From Polyrhizophydium stewartii (lineage: Eukaryota; Chytridiomycota; Chytridiomycetes; Rhizophydiales), in the NCBI GenBank assembly GCA_027604665.1, contig JADGIZ010000221.1:1-19038 (forward strand): a stretch of 19,038 nucleotides of DNA. The letters are read 5' to 3'. A program made the translations under genes and the position numbers. Of the stretch, positions 1 to 13,542 are shown in pieces. How positions within the stretch are numbered: the first letter of the stretch is position 1; each line of letters begins with the position of its first letter. The notes below the pieces were generated by a model that ran no database searches, was not told where the DNA came from, and saw only the letters and a list, made by a program, of their open reading frames with translations.

Positions 1-807
1 CAGCTGCGCCGCCTCGCGCTCCAGCTCGCCGAGCCGCGCCGCCTTGCGCTCGCGGCACCGCCGCGCGGCCTCTGCGTGTTGCGCCGCATTCCAAGAGCAT
101 CCCGCGCAAGGACCATGCGATGGCAGGGCATCCAGGGGCAGGGGCGTTGCGTCAGCTTCGTCATCATGGTCGCGGGCGGGCGGAGGAGACATGCAGGGGG
201 AGACATGCAGGGGTAGACATGCAGAGGCGAGACATCCAGGGGGAGACACGGGGGTGCACGCACCGGCGTTCATGCGGCGCTTGTGCGCCAGCTTGTCCTG
301 CGCGCTCGCGAGCGCCGCGCGCAGCGCCTCGGGCGTGTCCAGCGCGCCGTCGCTGCCGCCGTCGCTGCCGCCCGCGGGCGACCGCGCGCGCGCCGCAGTG
401 GCGTGCGGCGACGCCGCAGGGGACGCCGTCGGCGACAGCGGCGCGGCGGCGACGGGCAGCGGCGCCGCGGACGCCTCGGCCAGCGCGGCCGCCGCATCGC
501 GCCACGCGGCCGCGACCGCCGCGTCGCCGCCCGCATACGGCGCGTGCCGTGTGTGCGGTGTGTGCTGCGTGTGCGGTGTGTGCGGTGTGTGCTGCGAGTC
601 CAAGGCGCGGTGTGTGTCCAAGGTGCGATGTGTGTCCAGAGGGTGCGCAGAGTGCTGCGGTGTGGGCGAGTCCAGGGGGTGCTGGTGAGTGACCAGAGGC
701 GGCTCGTGGGCCGCAATCCGGTCGGGCCAGTGCGCGCTCGCGTGGCCGTGGCCGTGGGCGAGGGTGTGTGCGCTGGCGTGGGTGTGGGCGTGGGTGTGGG
801 CGAGCAT
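1..807 (-). CDS. bZIP transcription factor, Gcn4/ATF-like, 5' part only
   Basis: Two exons are visible: 807-264 and 71-1 (the gene continues off the window). The intron 263-72 has donor GTGCGTG, a CTGAC branch motif, and as acceptor the first AG after that branch. Splicing gives a basic region KRRMNAEAARRCRERK, which fits the bZIP signature N-x2-A-A-x2-C-R. Leucines follow at +18 and +25 from the Asn, the spacing of zipper leucines in Gcn4. About 205 residues are visible. The N-terminal ~180 are low complexity, first His/Thr/Ala-rich and then Ala/Pro-rich, with no recognisable activation motif. ATG 807 is the first in-frame Met after an in-frame TAA and lies 57 nt below a TATA box. By family, the product should be a nuclear dimeric DNA-binding regulator. 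Its targets, and whether it is the true Gcn4/CpcA orthologue, cannot be told from this fragment. Confidence 0.85.
   Translation of the reverse strand, partial: MLAHTHAHTHASAHTLAHGHGHASAHWPDRIAAHEPPLVTHQHPLDSPTPQHSAHPLDTHRTLDTHRALDSQHTPHTPHTQHTPHTRHAPYAGGDAAVAAAWRDAAAALAEASAAPLPVAAAPLSPTASPAASPHATAARARSPAGGSDGGSDGALDTPEALRAALASAQDKLAHKRRMNAGACTPVSPPGCLASACLPLHVSPCMSPPPARDHDDEADATPLPLDALPSHGPCAGCSWNAAQHAEAARRCRERKAARLGELEREAAQL
187..257. repeat. 14-nt minisatellite inside the bZIP intron
   Basis: Five imperfect copies of AGACATGCAGGGGG start at 187, 201, 215, 230 and 244; four steps are 14, 14, 15 and 14 nt. The array lies wholly inside the intron that splits the bZIP basic region. Confidence 0.85.
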
Positions 808-851
808 CGCGGCGTGCGTGTCGGCGGGCAGGGTGCCCCCAACCCGCCGCC

Positions 852-921
852 CGTCATCGCCCGCTTTTTATACCGGCCGCCCCGCGTGACGCGATCGACG
901 CATTCGATGACGTGGGTGACG
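852..921. promoter_or_regulatory. cluster of TGACG bZIP half-sites
   Basis: Four TGACG motifs occur on either strand: 852-856 (as CGTCA), 887-891, 908-912 (within TGACGTGG) and 917-921. TGACG is the core recognised by CRE/ATF-type bZIP proteins. The cluster flanks the TATA box of a bZIP gene, so autoregulation is possible. Occupancy is inference. Confidence 0.4.
864..872 (-). promoter_or_regulatory. TATA box of the bZIP gene
   Basis: The minus strand reads TATAAAAAG here, 57 nt upstream of the bZIP ATG at 807. A start site 25-30 nt downstream would give a short 5' leader and exclude the out-of-frame ATG at 858. It sits in the 173-bp gap between the bL17 stop (981) and the bZIP start. Confidence 0.65.
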
Positions 922-980
922 CGCGCCTCCCGCCGTTGGCTGGCGCATCCTCGGCGTCCTGCTGTGGCTTCCAGATTCAT

Positions 981-2278
981 TCACTTGCGCCCGAGCCCCA
1001 GCTGCGACAGAAGCCGCGCCGCAATGCTCACTGACGCCGCACTGCCCGCTGACTCGGGCCCGACGTCCGCCTCGGCCGCAGCGGCAGCCGGTGCCGCCGC
1101 TCCGGCCTCCGCCGCCGCGACCGGCGCATCCGCCCTCACAAGCCCCTCCTGGGCCGCCGCCGCCGCCCCATCCTTGGCCACAACCACGTTATCCGCATTG
1201 ACCTCGAATCCGAGCTTGCCGATCGTGTCGCGGAACTTGGCGCTCGGCTGCCGCCCCTTGCCCAGCACCCACTTCACCTCGCCTTGCAGCCGCTTCTGCA
1301 GCTCCACCGCCGCAGTCGCCGCAATCTGGTGCGCCTGCCGCCCGTCCGCGTCCCGCGCCGCGTCGTACGTGCGCAGCGCCTGCCGCATCTTGAGCAGCTG
1401 CTTGTGCATCGCAATCTCGCGCCGCGTCATCCGGTACCGCTCGTGCCCGCCAAGCTCCCCGCGCTCCGTGAGCTTCACAACCTCCACCGACGCCCCCGTG
1501 CGCGGGTCCTGCAGCGTCACCGTCTCGCGCCGGTACTTGGCTGCCTCGAGCGCCTGCAGCGCCTGCAGCGTCTGGTCGCCGTGCACCTTCGCGCTCGCGT
1601 ACCGCAGGTCCTTGGGGTTGTTCACAAGCTCGACAATCGCCCGCGGCGCCCGGTCGCTGCCCGGCGAGTTGAAGCCCGCGCGCAGGATCCGCAGGTACCC
1701 GCCCCCGCGGTCCTGGTACCGCTCCGCCAGCGTGTGCATCAGCTTGGGCACCGTGCGCTCTTGAGACTGCGCACCATCGCACACGCAGCCATCCAACGCA
1801 GATCCGCCAAGCAGCAGCCATCGCACGCCGATCCGCCCGCCCGCCACCACCGCACACCAATGGTCCGAGTGTCAGAAAACGGCCAGCGATCGCAACACCA
1901 ACAGAAACCGATCGCCTCACAAAAAGAGACCGGCGCGCCTTGGCCCAGTCCTCGGGGCGACCCCGCTTGGCGCTGTTGAGCAGCTGCACCCCGCACATCC
2001 GCGCCCGCCACGCCCGTGCACGCGCCGCGGCCGCCGCAGTCCGCAGAGCATGCGCGCATGCGCCCAGCCTGCGTCAGCCGAGAGAGCGAGAGCGCCAGAC
2101 ACCCCCGCAAGACCCCGCGCACCAGCTCCATCTCGTGCTGCACAAACTTGGCCTTGGCAACCGTCGTCGTGATGCGCTCGTGCTCGACCAGCTCCGTGAG
2201 CAGGTTGCGCATCAGATCCTTGCGGTGCTGCGGCGACCGCCCGAGCTTCTTCTGCCAAAACCGCGTGCCGTGCTTCAT
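981..2278 (-). CDS. mitochondrial large-subunit ribosomal protein bL17m
   Basis: Three exons: 2278-2123, 1983-1921 and 1766-981, giving 334 residues. Exon 1 opens MKHGTRFWQKKLGRSPQHRK and continues to TTTVAKAKF, the bacterial L17 N-terminus. The later block GGGYLRILRAGF...IVELV matches the L17 core. Intron 1 (2122-1984) is placed so that 12 residues separate KAK from AK, as in bacterial L17; intron 2 (1920-1767) has donor GTGAGG and CTGAC before the first AG. The family core is about 120 residues. The remainder is a charged, then Ala/Glu-rich C-terminal extension, common in mitochondrial versions. The protein starts directly with the L17 fold, so no classic cleaved presequence is evident. It should sit near the peptide exit tunnel of the mitoribosome. 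Confidence 0.95.
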
Positions 2279-2444
2279 GGTCGCTCGCCGGGTCTTGTCG
2301 TCGGCGGCTTCGTCGTGTCGCAAAGAAAAATCCCGCCCGTCCAACCGCGGTCGTCGCCCAGCACGGCCCAATCAGCGGCCGCCGCGCGCCAGTCCATCCA
2401 TCTGCCACGCCCCGCTCGCTCACGCACTCGCCCGCAGCCCCGCC
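2279..2444. promoter_or_regulatory. bidirectional promoter, bL17m / trehalose phosphorylase
   Basis: This 166-bp gap separates two divergent start codons. It contains a CCAAT box at 2368-2372 (plus strand), the site of the fungal HAP/NF-Y complex. No clear TATA box is visible for either direction. Confidence 0.5.
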
Positions 2445-5400
2445 ATGCGCGGCCCCCCGTGCGAGTCGCTCTACGCGGGGATCCACATCGAGGTCGACAC
2501 CGCCCAGCGCCCGCCCTCCATGCGCATGGGCGTCTACTTGCACGACGGCTTCTGCGGCATCGACTTTGTGCAGATGCGCCTGCCCGCCGCGGCTGCCGCT
2601 GCACCCGCAGAGCCCGGCCCGCACACCGACCCGGAGGTCGCGCTGCCCATCCAGAGCCCCGTGCTGCACTCTGCCGCGCTCTCCCTGTCGCCCTCGCCGC
2701 CGCCCGGCCCGCGATCCGTGCCGGCGCCCGCCTGCGATTCCCCGCCCGGCGGTGCTTGCGCCATCGGCCGCCGCGAGAGCCGCGATCGGCCGCCCATCCA
2801 GCCCGGCGACCAGGCTGCCAGCGACGGCCATCTCAATGTCCACCTCCGCGGCAACGGCACCGAAGCCGCCGACGGCGCGACCGCAGACAGCGACTCGGCC
2901 GACGACGATGCCGACCACGGCGGCGATCTCGACGACGACGCGTCGCAGGCACTCTACGACCGCTGGGTCCGCCCCTTTGAGCCCACGCTGCTGCACTACC
3001 TCGAGCACCTCTCGCACGCCTCGCCACCCGTCAAGGTGCAGGCCGCCGGCATCAGCGCAACGATCGACGACCTGGCGCTGTGCGTCAGCCGCCACCGCGC
3101 CGTCTTCACCTCCCACGGCGTCCCGCGCCGCGGCAACATCAACGCGACCCTGACCGCGCGCCTGTGGCTCGACCTCGACATCCTGCCCATCATCGTCTGC
3201 ACCGTCGAGGGCTCGTCCATCGACGAGCGCGCGTGCTCCGCCGTCAGGAAGGCCCTGCTCTATCTCAACCCGCTCCTCAGCCCGAATATCCCCCGCATCA
3301 GCGTCGCGTTCCGGCACGAGGTCGAAGTCGACGGCGCCGGCGCGATCCGCCTCGCCAACCTCGCCGACTACAAGCACACCGTCACTGACGCCGTCTGGTC
3401 CAAGCTGCGCCGCTCTTGCGAGGTGCGGCTATTCTACCCTGGCATGCAACTGGGCTTCATTGACCCGCAGGCGGCTGACTCACACCGGCCCGGTTCACCC
3501 GCGTTCCGTTGTCGCCTTGCAGAAGATGCTCCACAAGAAGCTCAACATCGCCTTCTTCAACTCGACCCCGGTCGGCGGTGGCGGTAAGCCCTCGTATCCC
3601 GCCTCGTACTATGACCGCAGACGGCACTCACCACCTTGCTGACACCTGCTCGCCTGTGCGCACTCTCAAAGTCGCCCTCATGCGCAACGCCGTGATCCGC
3701 TTCCTCAGCATGCTCGGCTTCGACGCGCACTGGTACGTGACCAAGCCCAACCCAGAGGTCTTCCAGATCACCAAGCGCAAGTTCCACAACGTCCTCCAAG
3801 GCGTCGAGGCTCCCGACGTCACGCTCACGGACGCCGACAAGCAGACCTATCTCGCGTGGTGCCAGCGCAACGCGGCGAATAGCTGGGCTGATGGGCCTTT
3901 TCGCGAGGCCGATGTGATCATCATTGACGACCCGCAGCGTGAGTGCATGGGCTGGGTGGTGCTTCATGCCATGCGTTTGTTGACCGCCTAACCCGCGGCT
4001 GCCTGATATCTGAATCGACTCCAAATTGGCATGAACCAGTCGTCGGCGTCATTCCCATGATCCGCAAGGCAGGCGGCAAGGCCAAGATCGTGTTCCGCTG
4101 CCACATCGAAGGCAAGCACAGCGCGTGCGCACAGCAGCAGTAAGTCCGGCACCACCACCATGCTGACACACGCACTCAACCAACCAGTGCGCAACGACCT
4201 CATCGAGCAGCCCAACACCGAGACGCGCCGCGTGTGGGACTTTCTGTGGTCGTTCATCCGCCACGCCGACGGCTTTGTCTGGCACCCCATCGCATCCACA
4301 GTGCCCGCCGTGGTGCCACGCGACCGGCTGCGCTTCTTCCCGGCGTTCCTGGACCCACTGGACGGCCTGTGCAAGCCGCTGTCGCCCTTTGACGCTGACT
4401 ACTACCTCGACGTCTTCTCGCGCATCGCGCACGACAAGACTTCACGCCGGTTCGCGTTCCCCCACCGCCCGTACATCCTGCAGATCTCGCGGTTCGATCC
4501 GTCAAAGGGCATCCCCGATGTGCTCGCTGCTTATGCCCGCCTGCGAGCGCGGATTGATGCTGTCGTGCCGTTTGCGAGGCTGCCGCAGCTGGTGATTGCT
4601 GGTATTGGTGCGGTTGATGATCCGCAGGGGGCGGTTGTCTATCGCAGCGTCCTGGCCATGCTCGAGCAAGAGTCTCTGGCGGACATTTCCAGCGATATTC
4701 TCACGGTTATGTGCGTGCCGCGGCAATCCTCGACTCGTCATCGCCAACCTTCGCTCCCCCCATGTCCTTCTTGATCATCCCTTCACCCACTTGATCGCTC
4801 TTTGCGCTTTACAGTTGTGCCACTGCCTCAGCTGACCAAATGGCATGCCATGCGGACTGCAAACCCGACATGATTGCATGTGCCAGGCTGCCCCCGTGCG
4901 ACCAGATCCTCAATGCCTTGCTCGCATCGTGCAAGATATATCTTCAGCTCTCTGTGCGCGAAGGCTTCGAGATCAAGGTGACCGAGGCCCTGCACAAGGG
5001 TAAGCTCCCGCCCCCGCCCCAAACACACTCCTTGTCAATCCATTCACCCGCAACATGCCTCACATCTTCACCAACTCCGACAAACACTCACACTCCCACA
5101 CTCTGCGGACACCGCAAACCAAACCCCACCTCGATCCGTCTCATCAAGGCAAGCCCGTGATCGCATACCGCTCCGGCGGCCTCGCGCTGCAAGTCGACCC
5201 AGCCACAAACGGGTTCCTCATCGACCCAGGCGACACCGACGCCGTCGGCGACACGCTCTACACGCTCCTGACGGACGCAGAGGCCATGCAGCGTGTTATT
5301 GATGGCGCCGCGGCTCACAGCAACCCGCACTTGACTGTGGTGCGTGGCGCACCGCGGGTTGCTGCTATCGGGCGATCTCTCCTCCGTGTGGAGGAAGAGA

Positions 5401-5499
5401 AAGCGGGGCGATGCGATTGGCGAGTGGCTGATTTGTTTGGCATGCGGGGAGGATAGGCTGCGCAGGCGTCCGAGTGGATGGACTACATCGACGAGCTGA
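2445..5499 (+). CDS. trehalose phosphorylase (fungal CCG-9 type), GT4 family
   Basis: Eight exons: 2445-3422, 3523-3583, 3672-3938, 4040-4111, 4188-4710, 4887-4999, 5149-5339 and 5404-5499, giving about 766 residues. The family interconverts trehalose plus phosphate and glucose phosphate plus glucose in the cytosol. Residues 1-326 form the N-terminal domain (YAGIHIEVD...DGFCGIDFV) with an acidic linker. The GT-B part begins with the glycine-rich loop STPVGGGVALM (~340-350). It continues through IIDDPQ, FRCHIE/VRNDLIEQ and RFDPSKGIPDVLAAY to the GT4 E-x7-E motif EGFEIKVTE (659-667). Intron 4 appears to use a GC donor. The last exon (GDAIGEWL) matches the family, but the end is uncertain: the expected tail is in another frame at 5466-5519. 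The ATG at 2445 opens the conserved N-terminal block. Confidence 0.92.
4112..4187 (+). other. probable GC-AG intron (trehalose phosphorylase intron 4)
   Basis: Donor GCAAGC at 4112, CTGAC branch motif near 4163, first following AG at 4187; 76 nt. Joining here gives CHIE-VRNDLIEQ in frame, as in homologues. A textbook GTAAGT donor lies at 4140, but using it would leave a 48-nt intron and shift the frame. Confidence 0.75.
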
Positions 5500-5519
5500 C
5501 CAGCGAGCCCAAATCCTAA

Positions 5520-6206
5520 TCATTATCATCAAAACCTGCTTGGATTTCCATTTTTCGGTTTCTGTTTGGATCCAAAATTGCCTTTTGTGCTTATGCTGAA
5601 TATAATTGCAATCGAGCTGCATCGTTCGGGTGGCACATCTCTGCATTCCAGTGACGAATCCCACTTGTTTTGTGGCATACGTGTTCATTCAAATCGCAAA
5701 AACGGCGGCGTCGGCCATTGTGAGGAGACCAAGCAACAGCACGAGTGCGTTGCAGTTGCGGCAGCTCCTGCCTCCAAACGGCTGTGCCAGTGCAAAATAT
5801 AAGCCCTCTCGGTCCACAGGCTTTTTCAAGAATAAAAAGGGCGGAGTGATGAACGAAGCTGGGTGGGAGAAGCAGGTGATTGAGGCGCGGATCACAGGTT
5901 GGTGGTTTTTCGGGTTCCAAAGCACACTTGTGCATCGTCGTGCACGTTTGGTTGGCATGAGGCGCAAGAGGTTCTGGGCTGGCGGGAATTCCGCAGCGTG
6001 TGGCAAGACAAGCGTGCAAAGACGCGGCTGGGAGGGAGCTGGGGAGGGGAGTCGCCATGGCGTTCCCTTGCTGGTGTGTATTTGCGTGACTCATGCTTGT
6101 CGAGAGCGGCGTTGTTGGGGGATTCGGGAGAGGGAGCGAGGTGAGTGAGTGAGGGAATAAAGAGAGAGAGCGAGAGAGTTGAGGCACAAAGCTGACTGGC
6201 GCGGGA
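5520..6206. other. convergent intergenic region, no gene seen
   Basis: This stretch lies between the 3' ends of the trehalose phosphorylase and lipase genes and is visibly richer in A/T than the coding DNA. It holds AATAAA-like signals near 5830 and 6154 on the plus strand and a GA-rich run around 6158-6180. Open frames exist on both strands, but none resembles a known protein or shows the G/C-ending codon bias of the neighbours. I see no tRNA or other RNA gene. Confidence 0.6.
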
Positions 6207-8361
6207 TCAGATGTTAGTGACGGGCACAGCCGAGGGCGGCTCGGCGTCACTCTCATCATCGAGAACATCCTCCACATCGGCATCATCGTCGTCATCATCA
6301 TCATCGTCGAGCCCAAGATCGGTGCTCTTGACCGCGCGACGGTGCGAGATGGCGATGCCTGGTCCCTCGGACTCAATCTCACGCAGGAGCGGCGTGGGCG
6401 CCTTGCCGTTGCGCGGCGACGGCGCTGCAGACGGTCCGCCCATGGCGTCAATGACGGCCGCGACCGAGATGGACGAGCCATAGCTCGTCGGGTTGCCCGT
6501 CTTGTCGTCAAACGTGACGGCGCGGCCCAGCTCCATGATGCGGTCGATCTCGCCCTGCGTGATCCACGGCACCGTGCGGCGGCCCGAAGTCCCGACGCTC
6601 GTCGACGAGGCCGTCGGCGCCATGGCTGGCGCGGCGCCGGCAAACGTGACGCTGCCGCCGCCGCGCGGGGACAAGAGCACGGACGCGCGGTCCGACTCGT
6701 CGCTCTCGATCAGCGGCGCGTCGCTCCACGTCTCGGTGTGCTCGGCAAGCAGGCCCAGGATGCCCGGGAACAGGATCTTGTCCGTGGCGCGGCCCCACAA
6801 AAAGTGCAGGTGCTCAAACTCGTTGATGCGCAGCAGGAACGTCGGCGCGGGCATGTTGTGGATGATGTACCGCATGTCCGGCAGCGAGTCGCGGCCGCCG
6901 TAAAAGATGGCGACGGGCGTCTGGATCTGCGACGTTGGGAAGCGCGGCACGTGGTAGCCCTCGACAGCGTTGGGCATCATGGGCGGCTGGTCGTCGTACA
7001 TCTGGAACCGGCCCGACTTCATGATCTGGAACCAGTGCACGACAATCTTGACTGCCGAGTACGAGTAGAGGTGGCGGTAGACAATCTTCTTGTAGTCCAT
7101 GAACTCGGCCTTCCACCCAAACAAAAAGTAGCACGCCGTGTCAATGACCCACGCAAACGTCGTGGGCGTCAGGATGCTCTGCCAAAAGAGCGCCGACGAC
7201 AGCAGCGACCTGCGGCCAAAGAGCAGGTAGATGGCCTCGGGCGACGCGTTGATGAGTGAGTGGATCGTGCGGTTCTCGAGGCCGCGCGGCTTGGTCGCGG
7301 GCGCGAGCGCGATAAACAGGTTGATCTGCCTGTTGAGGTTGGGGCTCAGTGACAGCGCCGAGAAGCCCTGTGCGGTGCCCTGCGAGAAGCCAATGTACGA
7401 CAGCGACGGCGCACCCGTGACGCGCAGGATGTACTCGACGGCGTCGGGCAGGTCGCACAGCGCCAGCTGGTCGATGGAAAAGTCCCAGAACTCGGTGTCG
7501 GTCGGGCGCAGCCGCTGGTGCTTGCACGAGTACTTGTTGCCGCGCGTGTTGCCCATCCACACGTCGTAGCCCGCGTCCGCGAGCGTGAACGCGAGCGATC
7601 CCGTCGGGTCCGGTGTGCAGACCCAGACCTCGGAGCACATCAGGAAGCCGTGCCACAGCAGCGCGACGGGCTTGTTGCCGCGCGCCGCGGGCGATGCGGC
7701 GTCGGCGCCGCTGTCGATGCCGCTGCTGCGGCGGCGGCCGACGCCCGCGCCGCCGAGCCCCGCGCGGCGGGCACGCTGCTTGAGCGCGGCGGACTGCTCC
7801 TCGTGCTCGGCGCGCGAGCCCGGGATGCGGTGCAGCGCCAGGATGTAGCCGTCCTTGGTCGTCACGTAGTGCGGCTCGAACGGGAAGCCCCTGCGGCCGC
7901 GGGCAGCGGCGGGGGAAGCAGCAGCAGCAGCAGCAGCAGCGGCGGCGGTGGCGTGCGGCGTGGCGGCGCATGGGTGTGTCGCACATCGCGCGAGGCGCAA
8001 GAGACACTCGAGGTCAGCCAACACGCGGCGGCGGGAACGCCACGGCCGCGCACGGGGCTGGCGCCGTGGGCGCGGGCGCACACGCAGGCGCGGCAGTCGC
8101 CACGCACCAGAACCTGGCAAAGTCCTCGGTGGTCGACAGATTCAGGAAGACCCGCTCGGCGCGCTGGTTGATGCCCGACGGCCGCGCCTTGGCCGGCGGC
8201 TCCCACGTCAGGCGGCGCCGCACCATGTCGGCCACGGAGCGCAGCGGCAGCACCGCAAACACAAAGCGCAGCAGCGGCTCCGTGATGAGAATCACGAAGG
8301 CGAAGATCAGGCGCACGTAGCCCTCGAGCGACAGCCGCCCCAGCACGGGCACGCGCGGCAT
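6207..8361 (-). CDS. steryl-ester/triacylglycerol lipase (acid-lipase alpha/beta hydrolase, Tgl1/Yeh type)
   Basis: Two exons: 8361-8108 and 7890-6207, 645 residues. The intron 8107-7891 has donor GTGCGTG and its acceptor gives ARFW-GFPFEPHYVTTKDGY, the family's N-terminal block. Residues ~15-45 hold a hydrophobic segment (YVRLIFAFVILITEPLLRF), likely an ER or lipid-droplet anchor. The oxyanion motif is HGF (165-167), the nucleophile is Ser254 in GFSQG, and the acid is Asp419 in YGGRDSL. The His is probably His445 in EFEHLHFLWG, where most relatives have Asp at the second His. A linker at ~111-157 is unusually long and polar. The C-terminal ~180 residues are Ser/Pro-rich and end in nine consecutive Asp. 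By family it hydrolyses steryl esters or triacylglycerol. It shares a 91-bp promoter with the ATPase. Confidence 0.93.
6282..6308 (-). repeat. Asp-coding trinucleotide run
   Basis: Nine GAT/GAC codons in a row encode an Asp9 tract near the lipase C-terminus. Codons are mixed, so it is only partly a pure microsatellite. Confidence 0.9.
7917..7940. repeat. (AGC)8 microsatellite in the lipase intron
   Basis: Eight perfect AGC units (GCT on the sense strand) end about 26 nt before the acceptor at 7891, where they may form part of the pyrimidine-rich region. The repeat is not translated if the intron is removed. Confidence 0.9.
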
Positions 8362-8452
8362 GGCGTCTCTCGGTTGTGTGGTGCGGAGGCAAAAGCCGGC
8401 GTTCGAGTGCCTCCGCGTCCCTGCCACGTGTTTCTGCTGCCGCGACTGCCAG
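8362..8452. promoter_or_regulatory. compact bidirectional promoter, lipase / ATPase
   Basis: Only 91 bp separate the two divergent ATGs. The gap holds a palindromic E-box CACGTG at 8425-8430, a site for bHLH regulators (Pho4-, SREBP- or Cbf1-like). No TATA box is visible. Confidence 0.5.
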
Positions 8453-13435
<4,983 letters not shown>

Positions 13436-13542
13436 TGCAATCAAGTACACCGATCAAGAAACTCGCTTTACTCGTTGCGGCTTTGCTGCACCCGCAGGGG
13501 GCAGAATCCAAAGGTCAGCGGTGTCAGCAGCCGCGCGACCGG
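13436..13542. other. convergent 3' junction, ATPase / paxillin
   Basis: The two stop codons face each other across 107 bp, so the transcripts' 3' ends probably overlap. No AATAAA is seen on either strand inside the gap. Confidence 0.6.

Noticed and set aside
187..257. CRISPR-like array
   Set aside because: Repeats are directly adjacent 14-nt units without spacers, in a eukaryotic intron.
283..1764. Long open frame (about 490 codons) on the plus strand
   Set aside because: It lies antisense to the bZIP and bL17 genes; G/C-ending codons on the coding strand keep the opposite strand open. Its product is low-complexity Arg/Ala and matches nothing.
5606..6148. Possible 180-residue gene in the convergent gap
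   Set aside because: Composition differs from the real genes, there is no recognisable domain, and the region is relatively A/T-rich with poly(A)-like signals.
6158..6180. GA-rich run as a regulatory element
   Set aside because: Simple-sequence purine tract at a convergent junction; nothing points to a specific function.
8360..8452. Upstream ATG extending the ATPase by 31 residues
   Set aside because: It overlaps the divergent lipase ATG at 8361 and would leave no promoter; the extension has no conserved sequence.
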